The translations under genes and the position numbers were made by a program. This document shows, one piece after another, positions 8,953 through 17,593 of a stretch of DNA of 64,000 nucleotides. The stretch spans positions 310,001 to 374,000 of the forward strand of contig DIXF01000001.1 in assembly GCA_002448235.1 (NCBI GenBank), written 5' to 3'. Every line of letters begins with the position of its first letter. Within the stretch, counting starts at the first letter, position 1. Below the pieces are notes generated by a model. It searched no databases, was not told the DNA's origin, and worked only from the letters and a program-made list of their open reading frames with translations. Source of the stretch: Syntrophaceae bacterium UBA6087 (GTDB lineage: Bacteria > Desulfobacterota > Desulfomonilia > UBA1062).

Positions 8953-8974
8953 ACGTATATCCGGCCGAAAGGTT
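8953..8974 (-). promoter_or_regulatory. Candidate autoregulated ECF sigma promoter
   Basis: On the minus strand tgtAACcttt, 16 bases, then CGTtataa. It matches the element upstream of the glycine-rich gene in the first ten bases and in the CGT position. The -10 part lies within about 15 bases of the chosen ATG. Confidence 0.6.
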
Positions 8975-9301
8975 ACATGTTCGGACATTTTTTTCAGGGG
9001 GCAGTGGGATGCAGTTTCTTCCCCTTCGGTTTCAGATGCCTGCGCGTGTGGCGTACGCTTTTTGGAAAGGTCTCTCTCTTGTGTGAAGAGTGATTCCATA
9101 TCATGGGGGGCTGGATTGGCAATATATTTACTGCCGGGTCAGCTATTTCCTTGCTAAAAATTGTAAAATAATACAATAAGGTATGAACATGACAACTGTG
9201 CCTCTCATAGCAGAATACAGGTAGAGTGTTTCATAGGATTTAATAATGGCGGTTTTATATTTTCATGTGCCGTTAAATGCAGGAGATGGACTCCAGGTAT
9301 T
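8975..9301. other. Intergenic region, divergent sigma operon and methyltransferase
   Basis: About 330 bases without a convincing gene. Base composition changes here from GC-rich to clearly AT-richer toward the methyltransferase. Short open frames exist but lack ribosome sites. No repeats or RNA gene were seen. Confidence 0.5.
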
Positions 9302-10126
9302 ATGAGCGTAGATAACTCAAAACCATATCTCATGGAGCATCCTGAAGAAGCTCGGAGATTAGACCTTAAAACAGATCCTGATGCTGTTATGGAGCAGGCG
9401 CGTCTATGCGGCATAGGACCTGGAAATAGAGTCCTGGATGTGGGTTGCGGTTCTGGAAAAACTGCATCAATACTTCATGAAATGATCCAACCTAAAGGAT
9501 CTCTCGTGGGGATCGATTATTCTCATGACCGTATCGAATATGCAAAGCAAAACTATGGGAACAGAGAAGGCATTGAATTTCGCCTTATGGATTTTACTCA
9601 ACCTGTCACCGGCATTGGAAAGTTTGATTTCATATGGATCCGATTTGTTCTTGAGTATTACCGGAAAGAGGCTCCCGAGATCATCAAGAATGTCTCCGAC
9701 TGCCTCTGCCCGGACGGTCGCTTGTGTTTGCTCGATTTAGATTATAATTGTCTGAGTCACTACCCGTTGCCGCAAAAAATGGAGGCCGTCCTTCAAGAGC
9801 TTGTTAATCTTATGATAAACAAGTATAATTTTGATCCTTACGCAGGAAGAAAATTGTATTCTTACCTTTACGACCTCGGGTTTCGGGATATTAAAGTTCA
9901 GCTTGTTCCCCATCATCTAATATATGGCGAGCTTGGCTCAACCGATGATTTCAATTGGATAAAAAAAATGCAGATGGCATCTGTAAAAGCCACAGAGATC
10001 TTTAAGACATATCCGGGAGGCTATGAGGGTTTCTTTAAAGATTTTCATGCATTCTTCCATGATCCCAGGAGATTTACGTATACCCCGTTGATGATATGCA
10101 CAGGGAAAAGGCCTGTTCAATCTTAG
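9302..10126 (+). CDS. Class I SAM-dependent methyltransferase
   Basis: 274 residues. The Rossmann SAM-binding motifs are clear: VLDVGCGSGKTASIL (motif I), GSLVGIDYSHDRIEYAKQNY (acidic residue for the ribose), FRLMDFTQ, and FDFIWIRFVLEYY (motif IV). The N-terminal 35 residues and the C-terminal third (about 165-274) are outside the core and probably set substrate choice. The closest general type is the UbiE/arsenite/small-molecule methyltransferases, but the substrate is unknown. It opens the lower-GC block that also contains the PilZ protein and hybrid kinase, all on this strand but separated by 160-190-base gaps. Confidence 0.82.
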   Translation: MSVDNSKPYLMEHPEEARRLDLKTDPDAVMEQARLCGIGPGNRVLDVGCGSGKTASILHEMIQPKGSLVGIDYSHDRIEYAKQNYGNREGIEFRLMDFTQPVTGIGKFDFIWIRFVLEYYRKEAPEIIKNVSDCLCPDGRLCLLDLDYNCLSHYPLPQKMEAVLQELVNLMINKYNFDPYAGRKLYSYLYDLGFRDIKVQLVPHHLIYGELGSTDDFNWIKKMQMASVKATEIFKTYPGGYEGFFKDFHAFFHDPRRFTYTPLMICTGKRPVQS

Positions 10127-10287
10127 CAGGGCAGGGCAATGGATATCCGGACAGGATCATAGAACTGGCAAGTAAATGGTTATTTATTTTATAATATAAT
10201 GAGTATATATGTCATATTTTAGATGTTTTGTGCTGCTATGAATACTGCATAAGGGTTTCTAACCGTTGTTGGTTTACTGGTATCAAA

Positions 10288-12402
10288 ATGAGCGGAAATG
10301 TCCACAATAATAACGATGCAAGCGAGTTTCTGAAGGAAACGTGTAAAAAATACCTTCAGATTGAGCCTTTCAAGAGGTCCTTTCCCAAACGGTCTTTTTT
10401 TTCTTCATCGGAGATAGATCGCAAACAGATCATTAACACCATTAATTATCTGAATTTTCTCGATGAACAATTGTTTATTTACCTGACCGATCCGCAAACT
10501 CATGAAGGATTGTTTTTCAGGGCATTCCCTGGACCGTGTACGGGTAAGGAAATAAATTGCAGTTTCACAGATGAGACGATCATCAACTTTGATGACTATT
10601 CATTCCAGGGTTTTTTAATAGATAACGGCAAATCAATTATTCTTGTAGAAGCAGATCTTATCCATGTATCTGTCCGGTCCATACAGGTAAGACTCAAAAA
10701 ATCCGGTACGGTTTTCCACACCCGACATGCTCAGAGGTTTGCCTGTCACAGGATCGATGCAGTATTACAGCAGGGGGGGGTAACGATAGAGGGGTCGCTC
10801 GAAGAATTTAACCCATCAGGGCTCCGTATTGCCCTGAAAGAAAACTCCTATGATAAGCCTTCCTTGTTAAGCCTGAAAAAAAATATTTCTATTGAGCTCC
10901 TCAGCGGAGATAAGAAGGTTTTTTCAGGGCTTGCCAGTCTCATCCGCGAAGATAGCAAGAAAAACATCCTGGTAGTAAAACCTCATAATCTTCCTCAGAC
11001 GCTCTACCGACAAAGAGAATCTCGAAATCCAAGGACTGTTTTCTCGCCGAGTCTAAAAGTCGTGTTTGATCATCCGCTGATCTTGAAGAAGACGTCTTTC
11101 GATGTGGTCGATATCACAACTTCGGGTTTTTCAGTTAATACGGATTCTGATACGTCTTTTTTAATGCCGGGTATGATCATCGATGATGTCACCATCACAC
11201 GTCCCGGCCTCTTTAAATTGAACCTTTCCGCACAGGTGGTGTACGAGAGACAACTGAAGAAAAAAAAGATAAAGTACGGGTTCGCGATCCGTGACATGGA
11301 TGTAGTAACGCATAATCAGTTGTATGATATGTACTGTAATGCAATTGACAAGCATGCAAATTTCACCAGGCATGTTAATATGGGCCTTCTCTGGGAGTTC
11401 TTTTTCGAATCAGGGTTTATCTATCCTCAGAAGTATTCCAGCTTCAGTCGATATAAAGAAGAATATAAAAAAACTTATGAAAAGCTTTATCACCATAGTC
11501 CTGAAGTATTTGCGAACTTCACGTATCAGGCAAACGAAAAAATTTATGGACATGTATCTATCATTAAGGCGTACGAGCGGACCTGGATGATTCATCATCT
11601 GGCTGCAAAACCGATGGATACTAAAAGGACAGGATTGCATGTACTCAATCATGTTCTCAATTATTTTGACGGCTTCTACCGGATGCCCTCAATAGGCATG
11701 GATTACATGATTTTCTATTTCCGTCCGGATAACCATTTTCCAAATTACTTTTTCGGAGGTTTCTGCAGGGATTATAATGATCCGCAAGGGTGCTCCATGG
11801 ACTGTTTTGCCTATCTTACTGCGGCTCCCGTATCAGGAGAAAAAGTCCTGCCAAAAGGGTGGAAAATCATGGAGTGTTCCTCTGACGACATCTCGGATAT
11901 GAAATCCGGTTACAAGAAGCTGTCAGATGGGCTCATGGTAGATGCCTTTTGCCTTGATGAAAAAAAGGGTCCCGAAAGCTCACTCGAAGAATGCTATAAG
12001 AAATACGGACTCAAACGCAGGCACACTGCTTATGCCCTTAAGCATAATGGTAAAGCAAAAGCATATATAATCGCTGACGAGTCGAATATGGGAATCAATC
12101 TCTCCGATCTCCTCAACTGCATAAAAATAATTATTGTAGACAGTGCTGATCTTCCATGGGACATTCTGCGCACCTCCCTTGGGAGTTTGCATAAACTCTA
12201 CAGTGCTCAGGATACCCCTGTCCTCATATTCCCTTATCAATATGCTGATAATCAAAAAATATCATATAACAAAAAATATAACCTCTGGGTCCTCAGTGCC
12301 AAAGCAAGCGATAGTTATTCTGAACACCTGAAGAAGCAGGCAAAGATCCGCCCGATAAAGCTCATTTTTAAAATGCTCCTTACAAGATTTCTCAACAGAT
12401 GA
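10288..12402 (+). CDS. PilZ-domain protein with GNAT-like C-terminal region
   Basis: About 704 residues from the ATG at 10288; no strong ribosome site decides the start and a TTG at 10228 is an alternative. The middle (about 235-370) has PilZ features: RESRNPRTVF (RxxxR) at the front and DVVDITTSGFSV (DxSxxG-like), followed by YGFAIRDM. These are the c-di-GMP contact motifs. A preceding beta-rich region (about 130-235) looks like a YcgR-type N-terminal domain. The C-terminal half (GHVSIIKAYERTWMIHHLAA and FRPDNHF) resembles an acyl-CoA N-acyltransferase fold. Likely a cytoplasmic c-di-GMP-responsive protein. The reaction and partner are unknown. Confidence 0.72.
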   Translation: MSGNVHNNNDASEFLKETCKKYLQIEPFKRSFPKRSFFSSSEIDRKQIINTINYLNFLDEQLFIYLTDPQTHEGLFFRAFPGPCTGKEINCSFTDETIINFDDYSFQGFLIDNGKSIILVEADLIHVSVRSIQVRLKKSGTVFHTRHAQRFACHRIDAVLQQGGVTIEGSLEEFNPSGLRIALKENSYDKPSLLSLKKNISIELLSGDKKVFSGLASLIREDSKKNILVVKPHNLPQTLYRQRESRNPRTVFSPSLKVVFDHPLILKKTSFDVVDITTSGFSVNTDSDTSFLMPGMIIDDVTITRPGLFKLNLSAQVVYERQLKKKKIKYGFAIRDMDVVTHNQLYDMYCNAIDKHANFTRHVNMGLLWEFFFESGFIYPQKYSSFSRYKEEYKKTYEKLYHHSPEVFANFTYQANEKIYGHVSIIKAYERTWMIHHLAAKPMDTKRTGLHVLNHVLNYFDGFYRMPSIGMDYMIFYFRPDNHFPNYFFGGFCRDYNDPQGCSMDCFAYLTAAPVSGEKVLPKGWKIMECSSDDISDMKSGYKKLSDGLMVDAFCLDEKKGPESSLEECYKKYGLKRRHTAYALKHNGKAKAYIIADESNMGINLSDLLNCIKIIIVDSADLPWDILRTSLGSLHKLYSAQDTPVLIFPYQYADNQKISYNKKYNLWVLSAKASDSYSEHLKKQAKIRPIKLIFKMLLTRFLNR

Positions 12403-12588
12403 GATATCAATATCTTCTGTCCCAACAGATTTCATATCCTTGTAAATGGTAAGGCTCCAATAAACAAATAATATTTTTTGTTAAGCTTTCCGATTAGATA
12501 GCAAGGATTGATTGGCTGATCAGAATTCTATTATACATCTGGGAAGTGGGTTTCCGTTTAACGGCGGTGGCTCTTTAAGGAACACTGT

Positions 12589-15486
12589 ATGGGAATACAA
12601 GAGCAGCAGAGAGATCATCTGTACCACATACAGATTATTAAAACTTACCTTGAATATATAAGGAAGGCCTATCCGGACCTGGATACAAATTACATACTGG
12701 AATATGCAGGTCTCACAACATCGGAACTGAGGGATAACGGATATTGGTGTACCCAGGAGCAGACCGATAGATTCCAAGAGGTGATAGACAGGCTTACCAG
12801 TAACCCGAACATCGCAAGGGAAGCCGGCAGATACGGTACTACTTCGTCATCATATGAACTCATCCGCCAATACATATTGAGTTTTATTGAGCCTGCTCAT
12901 GCATATGAACTCTTGGGGAGGATTGGATCAAAGCTTACCAGGGGCACAAAGATAACCATCAATAGAATATCTTCAAACAAGGTCGAGGCGGTTTTCGAAC
13001 TGAATCCCGGCGTACAGGAAAAGCCTTATCAGTGTTTAAACCGGCTAGGCATGATGGAAGCCATGGCAATGTCCTTTACGGGTGAATATGCAATGGTAGA
13101 GCACGTCGAATGCATCCATAAGGGTGCAGGACAATGTAAGTACTCGATATCATGGAATGAGCCTGCCTTCCTCAAGCTAAGGCGCTTAAAAAAATATTTA
13201 ATATTAGCGTCCTGCATCGCAATTCTTATCAGCTCTTTCTTGTTGCCCTTTCCTTACTTCTTAGGACTTGTATTTCTTCTGCCTTCGACAATATTAGGGT
13301 TTTCAAGTTATGTAGGGTTCAAGGAAAAGCAGGAACTCAGACATTATGTCGAGAAACAAGGGAGAGTTGCTGAGCAATTCATGGCCGAATCAAACAAGAG
13401 ATATAATGATGCTGAGCTTATACAAGAGCTTGGCCAGGCCATTTCAAGAGTGCTCGATGTTGATGAACTGTTAAGTGTTGCAATGGAAACTCTTAAAAAA
13501 CACCTTGCTTATGACAGGGGCATGATACTTCTTGCTAATCCACCGAAGACACTTCTGAAAGTATCGGCAGGATATGGGTATCCAGAGGAGCAGCTGGAAC
13601 TTCTTAAAAAGAATGCTTTTCATCTGGAGAATCTTAACTCAAAGGGACCGTTCGTAGTTGCCTTCAGGGAGAGAAAGCCGTACCTGGTGAATGATGTGGA
13701 GGAGATTATCGGAGACCTTTCCGCGAGGAGTAAGGATCTTGTAAAATCTACTGGTGCGAGATCCTTCATCTGTGTCCCGATCGTGTATGAGGATGAATCC
13801 CTTGGAGTGCTCTCTCTTGATAATACGAAGGTTGTAAGTCCTCCCAAGCAAAGCGATCTGAACCTTCTCATGGGTATTGCCCCCCAGATAGCCATTTGCA
13901 TCAACAATGCCCGAACCTTTGAAAGGATGCAGGCGAGTGAGGAAAAGTATCGCATACTGGTGGAGAGCGCTAACAGCATCATCCTTCGTATTGATACACA
14001 GGGAGTCATTACCTTTACAAACCGTTTTGCCCAAGAGTTCTACGGCTATGACGAGCATGAAATGATAGGGAAGAGTATATTCGGGCTTCTCATACCCGAA
14101 AAGGACATAAAAGGGAGGGAGTTACAACCTGTAATCAGTGATTTCCTTATTAATCCACAGGACTATAAAGCATTCGAGAGTGAAAATATTCTGAGGAATA
14201 AGGTGAGAGTCTGGGTAAGCTGGAGCAATAAAGCTATTTATGCCAGAGATGGTGTTCTCTCAGAGATACTCTGTGTCGGGAATGACATTACAGCCCGGAA
14301 AAAAGCCGAATTCGAAAAGAAAGATTTAGAAGAGCAACTTATACGAGCACAAAAAATGGAGGCTATCGGTGCTCTGGCCGGTGGCGTAGCGCATGATCTA
14401 AACAATATCTTGAGCGGGATCACGAGCTATCCCGAGCTCCTGCTCATGGAAATACCAGATGATTCCCCTATGAAATCTGCGATCCATACCATAAAAAAAT
14501 CCGGTGATAAGGCCGCAGCCATTGTCCAGGATCTCCTTACCCTTGCAAGGAGAGGGGTTAATATTTTAGACGCAGTCGATCTGAACTTCATCGTAACAGA
14601 GTACGCGGAGAGTCTGGAATTATCGAAGGTTAAAGAATACCATCCTCACATCAACTTTAGAATAGAGCTCGATAACAACCTTAAATACATAATGGGTTCG
14701 GGACTGCACCTGAGTAAGGCATTGATGAACCTTGTATCCAATGCGGCTGAAGCCATAAGAGGTGAGGGTACAATAACCATAAACACGGCACACTGTTATC
14801 TCGAGAACCCCCGTACAGGCTATGAAACGGTGAGTCCGGGTGAATATGCCGTACTCTCGGTAACTGACACGGGTATCGGAATATCAAAGCATGACCTGAA
14901 AAAGATTTTTGAACCGTTTTTCTCGAAAAAGGTCATGGGCAAAAGCGGTACAGGCCTCGGCATGACAGTCGTATGGTCCACGGTCAAAGATCATAATGGT
15001 TACATCGATGTGGACAGCCATGAAGGAGAAGGTACCAGATTTGATCTTTTCTTCCCGGTAACCAGGCATGTTGTTCAGGAAACGCAGCCCCGCAAATCTG
15101 TTAAAGACTATTCCGGAACCGGCCATATTCTGATTGTCGATGATGAAAAAGAACAGTGCGAGATCACCAAGAATTTATTAAAGAAGCTGGGTTACCAGGT
15201 AGATATTGCCAGAAACGGCGAGGAAGCTGTAGAGTTGCTGAAAGAGCGCCCGGTAGATCTTATAATACTGGACATGATCATGGATCCCGGAATAGATGGT
15301 CTTGAAACGTATAAAAGGATTCTTGAGATCCGAGGCAGGCAGAAGGCAATCATTGTCAGCGGTTTTTCCGAAACGGAGAGTGTAAGGGAAGCCTTGACGC
15401 TCGGGATCGGTTCATATCTGCCGAAGCCGTTCGGCATAAACGACCTTGCCGAGGCTGTATGGACTGAGCTGAATAAGAAGGATTAG
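12589..15486 (+). CDS. Hybrid histidine kinase: V4R, two membrane helices, GAF, PAS, kinase, receiver
   Basis: 965 residues. The N-terminal region (1-195) ends in the V4R hallmark VEHVECIHKGAGQCKYSISW, a small-molecule/metal sensing fold. Two membrane helices follow (about 203-245), then GAF (about 285-440), PAS (about 455-570), HisKA with GGVAHDLNNIL and phospho-acceptor His602, HATPase (VTDTGIGIS, GTGLGMTVV), and a C-terminal receiver with Asp895 in LIILDMIMDPG. Sensing probably combines the V4R and GAF/PAS inputs, with phosphate passed to its own receiver and on to an unseen partner. No response regulator is adjacent. Confidence 0.9.
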   Translation: MGIQEQQRDHLYHIQIIKTYLEYIRKAYPDLDTNYILEYAGLTTSELRDNGYWCTQEQTDRFQEVIDRLTSNPNIAREAGRYGTTSSSYELIRQYILSFIEPAHAYELLGRIGSKLTRGTKITINRISSNKVEAVFELNPGVQEKPYQCLNRLGMMEAMAMSFTGEYAMVEHVECIHKGAGQCKYSISWNEPAFLKLRRLKKYLILASCIAILISSFLLPFPYFLGLVFLLPSTILGFSSYVGFKEKQELRHYVEKQGRVAEQFMAESNKRYNDAELIQELGQAISRVLDVDELLSVAMETLKKHLAYDRGMILLANPPKTLLKVSAGYGYPEEQLELLKKNAFHLENLNSKGPFVVAFRERKPYLVNDVEEIIGDLSARSKDLVKSTGARSFICVPIVYEDESLGVLSLDNTKVVSPPKQSDLNLLMGIAPQIAICINNARTFERMQASEEKYRILVESANSIILRIDTQGVITFTNRFAQEFYGYDEHEMIGKSIFGLLIPEKDIKGRELQPVISDFLINPQDYKAFESENILRNKVRVWVSWSNKAIYARDGVLSEILCVGNDITARKKAEFEKKDLEEQLIRAQKMEAIGALAGGVAHDLNNILSGITSYPELLLMEIPDDSPMKSAIHTIKKSGDKAAAIVQDLLTLARRGVNILDAVDLNFIVTEYAESLELSKVKEYHPHINFRIELDNNLKYIMGSGLHLSKALMNLVSNAAEAIRGEGTITINTAHCYLENPRTGYETVSPGEYAVLSVTDTGIGISKHDLKKIFEPFFSKKVMGKSGTGLGMTVVWSTVKDHNGYIDVDSHEGEGTRFDLFFPVTRHVVQETQPRKSVKDYSGTGHILIVDDEKEQCEITKNLLKKLGYQVDIARNGEEAVELLKERPVDLIILDMIMDPGIDGLETYKRILEIRGRQKAIIVSGFSETESVREALTLGIGSYLPKPFGINDLAEAVWTELNKKD

Positions 15487-15551
15487 TCCATCGCATCAAG
15501 TTTGAATAACGCCGGAAGCAGTAAAAGTGAACCACGAGGCAATTAAGATTT

Positions 15552-15627
15552 TGGCTCCCCGGGCAGGACTTGAACCTGCAACCTAGTGATTAACAGTCAC
15601 CCGCTCTGCCGATTGAGCTACCGAGGA
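15552..15627 (-). tRNA. tRNA-Asn (GTT)
   Basis: Read on the minus strand, the 76 bases fold as a full cloverleaf. TCCTCGG pairs with CCGGGGA (one U-G), the D-arm is AGCTCAATCGGCAGAGC, the anticodon loop CTGTTAA carries GTT, the T-loop is GGTTCAAGTCC, and CCA is encoded. Its 3' end faces the lower-GC block. Confidence 0.95.
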
Positions 15628-15797
15628 ACACGAAAATCTTTACTATGATGATTGCCGACGGTTGTCAAGAGGGAATAGGTCAGGAAAATCAGGTGGTCAA
15701 AGGTTTTTGACAATTCCTTTTTAAATAGAGGCAATTAATCTCCGGGTTGTGAAAGGGTTTATCCGGAACGGACGTATGAGCGAAAGACCGTGTTTCC

Positions 15798-16706
15798 TTA
15801 TGAAATATACGTGAGGAACTTTTCGTACCGCGCTGCTTTCCCTGCCAGCACTTCCTTCATCCGGCTCCGGATTTCTTTTGTCATGGGGCCGGGGCAGGTG
15901 AATTCCCTGCCCTCGATGCGTGCTATGGGCTGGACCGGATTCAGGGTGCCGGAGAAGAAGGCTTCTTCATATTTTTCGAGGTCTTCGGGGCGGATGTGGG
16001 CTTCCTTCTCCGGATATCCCATGTCGTCGAGGATCTCGATGATCACCCTTCTCGTGATGCCGGGCAGGACGTTTTCGATGGTAGGCGTCTCGATGCTCGT
16101 GCCCCTGATCAGGAAGATGTTGGAGGTCGGGCCCTCTGCGACGAAGCCGTTCGTGTCGAGCATGAGCACGTCGTCGAAGCCCCTCTGCTTTATCTCCATG
16201 CGTGCCAGGTATCCGTTTACATAGTTGCCGGCAACTTTTGCATGGAGGGACGTAGTCTGCGGGTGCAGCTTGCGGTACTTGGAAATGCCCACGGTCACGC
16301 TCTCGCTCGGCGTGTGCCACTTGATGCCCGGGTGTGAATAATCCAGGCAGAAGATGGCGACCGAGACATGACTCGACGGGGTCGTGCCGAGCTCGATGTC
16401 CGGGTAGTAGGCATAGAACTTTGCGAGGCCGCTTTTCATGGAGTTCTTCCGTGCGAGCTCGGACAGGGCTTGTGTGATGTCTGCCTTCGTATAGGGAAGG
16501 GTCATATACGCCTGCTCGGCGCTGTAGAAGAACCGGTCCACGTGCTCGTCGAGGCAGAAAAAGGCAGGGCCTTTGACCGTGGATGTGACCGCCATCACCT
16601 CGAACACACCGGAGCCTCTGCTGAAGCTGTGCGAGAGGAGCGGGACCGTTGCTTTCGAGCAGTCGATGAACTTTCCGTCAAGCCACGCAGCAATTCCAAT
16701 ATTCAT
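15798..16706 (-). CDS. Class IV PLP aminotransferase, branched-chain aminotransferase-like
   Basis: 302 residues, usual IlvE/D-amino-acid aminotransferase length. The N-terminal fold starts at IAAWLDGKFID. Catalytic Lys157 is in SLHAKVAGNYVNGYLA, the cofactor glutamate region is in GFVAEGPTSNIFLI, and the phosphate-binding part is LPGITRRVIIEIL. It transfers amino groups between branched-chain 2-oxo acids and glutamate; aminodeoxychorismate lyase or D-alanine transaminase activity is less likely from the overall pattern but cannot be excluded. It stands alone, divergent from the DUF177-rpmF operon. Confidence 0.88.
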   Translation of the reverse strand: MNIGIAAWLDGKFIDCSKATVPLLSHSFSRGSGVFEVMAVTSTVKGPAFFCLDEHVDRFFYSAEQAYMTLPYTKADITQALSELARKNSMKSGLAKFYAYYPDIELGTTPSSHVSVAIFCLDYSHPGIKWHTPSESVTVGISKYRKLHPQTTSLHAKVAGNYVNGYLARMEIKQRGFDDVLMLDTNGFVAEGPTSNIFLIRGTSIETPTIENVLPGITRRVIIEILDDMGYPEKEAHIRPEDLEKYEEAFFSGTLNPVQPIARIEGREFTCPGPMTKEIRSRMKEVLAGKAARYEKFLTYIS

Positions 16707-16793
16707 GTGAACTATCCCTATACGCCGCTTAAGGCTCTGTCAATACTTCATAGCCATCGGAAATATTTTCTTCTTCCTCCCGAGCATGTCTTC

Positions 16794-16822
16794 TTGACAA
16801 AGTCCCAACTATGAAATAGTAG
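16794..16822 (+). promoter_or_regulatory. Possible promoter of the DUF177-rpmF-fab operon
   Basis: A perfect TTGACA (16794-16799) lies about 35 bases before the GTG of the DUF177 gene. The -10 at proper spacing (tagtag region) is a weak match, so this is only a candidate. Confidence 0.4.
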
Positions 16823-16833
16823 CTTTTAGAATT

Positions 16834-17394
16834 GTGGAAAAGATAAAGCGGTTGGAAGATATCATTATCGCCCCGGAAACGATTCCGGAGGCGGGGATAG
16901 AAGACGAGGTATCCGTCTCGCCCGAGGCCATGAGCGAGGTCATCAAGGACGAGGACCTGAAGGTAACCAAGCCTTTTCACATACACTATGTCGTGGAGCG
17001 GGAAGAGGGTTCGGATACCATCCATGCGGACGTGGACGTGGCGGGAGAGGTCGAGACCTTCTGTTCCAGGTGCCTGGAGCCCATGACCCACAAGGTGGAG
17101 TTCCGTCTCGATACCGACTATATCCCTGCGCTGCCGGATATGGCCAAGGACCTCGAAGCCGAGAGGTCGAGCAGTGAAACCGGATATTACCGGAAGAATG
17201 TCCGCTTAGGCGATTACATTGTTTCCGAACTGGTTCTGGCTTTGCCCATCCGGTATATATGCAACGAAGAATGCAAAGGCCTCTGCCCCGGATGCGGGGC
17301 CAATCTCAACAGGGAAGAGTGCCACTGTGAAACGCCGGTAGATCCCAGGATGCAGAAGCTCGGGGATCTCAAAGATAAGATCAGGAGGAAGTAA
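16834..17394 (+). CDS. DUF177/YceD family protein (large-subunit rRNA accumulation factor)
   Basis: 186 residues from a GTG. The family core holds CSRCLEP around residue 71. The C-terminal CNEECKGLCPGCGANLN plus EECHC gives a cysteine cluster likely to bind zinc. The family (YceD in E. coli, DCL homologues in plants) sits next to rpmF across bacteria and helps 23S rRNA accumulation, which matches the rpmF gene five bases downstream here. Confidence 0.9.
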   Translation: MEKIKRLEDIIIAPETIPEAGIEDEVSVSPEAMSEVIKDEDLKVTKPFHIHYVVEREEGSDTIHADVDVAGEVETFCSRCLEPMTHKVEFRLDTDYIPALPDMAKDLEAERSSSETGYYRKNVRLGDYIVSELVLALPIRYICNEECKGLCPGCGANLNREECHCETPVDPRMQKLGDLKDKIRRK

Positions 17395-17398
17395 AGCA

Positions 17399-17581
17399 AT
17401 GCCCTTACCAAAGAGGAGACACTCAGGAACAAGAAGAGACAAGCGCAGAGCGCACGATGCGATCGATGCCCCCGCATCGTCCTACTGCCCGAACTGCCAG
17501 GAGCCCAAGCTCCCGCACAGGATCTGCAAAGCCTGCGGGTATTATAACGGCAAAGAGGTGATCAAGGTTTCCGAATCCTGA
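17399..17581 (+). CDS. rpmF: 50S ribosomal protein L32
   Basis: 60 residues with the L32 start MPLPKRRHSGTRRDKRRAHD and a four-cysteine zinc ribbon (CPNC then CKAC). It is the zinc-binding paralogue type. It sits between DUF177 and fabD in one operon. Confidence 0.97.
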   Translation: MPLPKRRHSGTRRDKRRAHDAIDAPASSYCPNCQEPKLPHRICKACGYYNGKEVIKVSES

Positions 17582-17593
17582 TAAAGGTATGTG

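Noticed and set aside
9100..9302. attachment-site duplicate of the tRNA-Asn 3' end
   Set aside because: No copy of the tRNA 3' sequence found near the left end of the lower-GC block.
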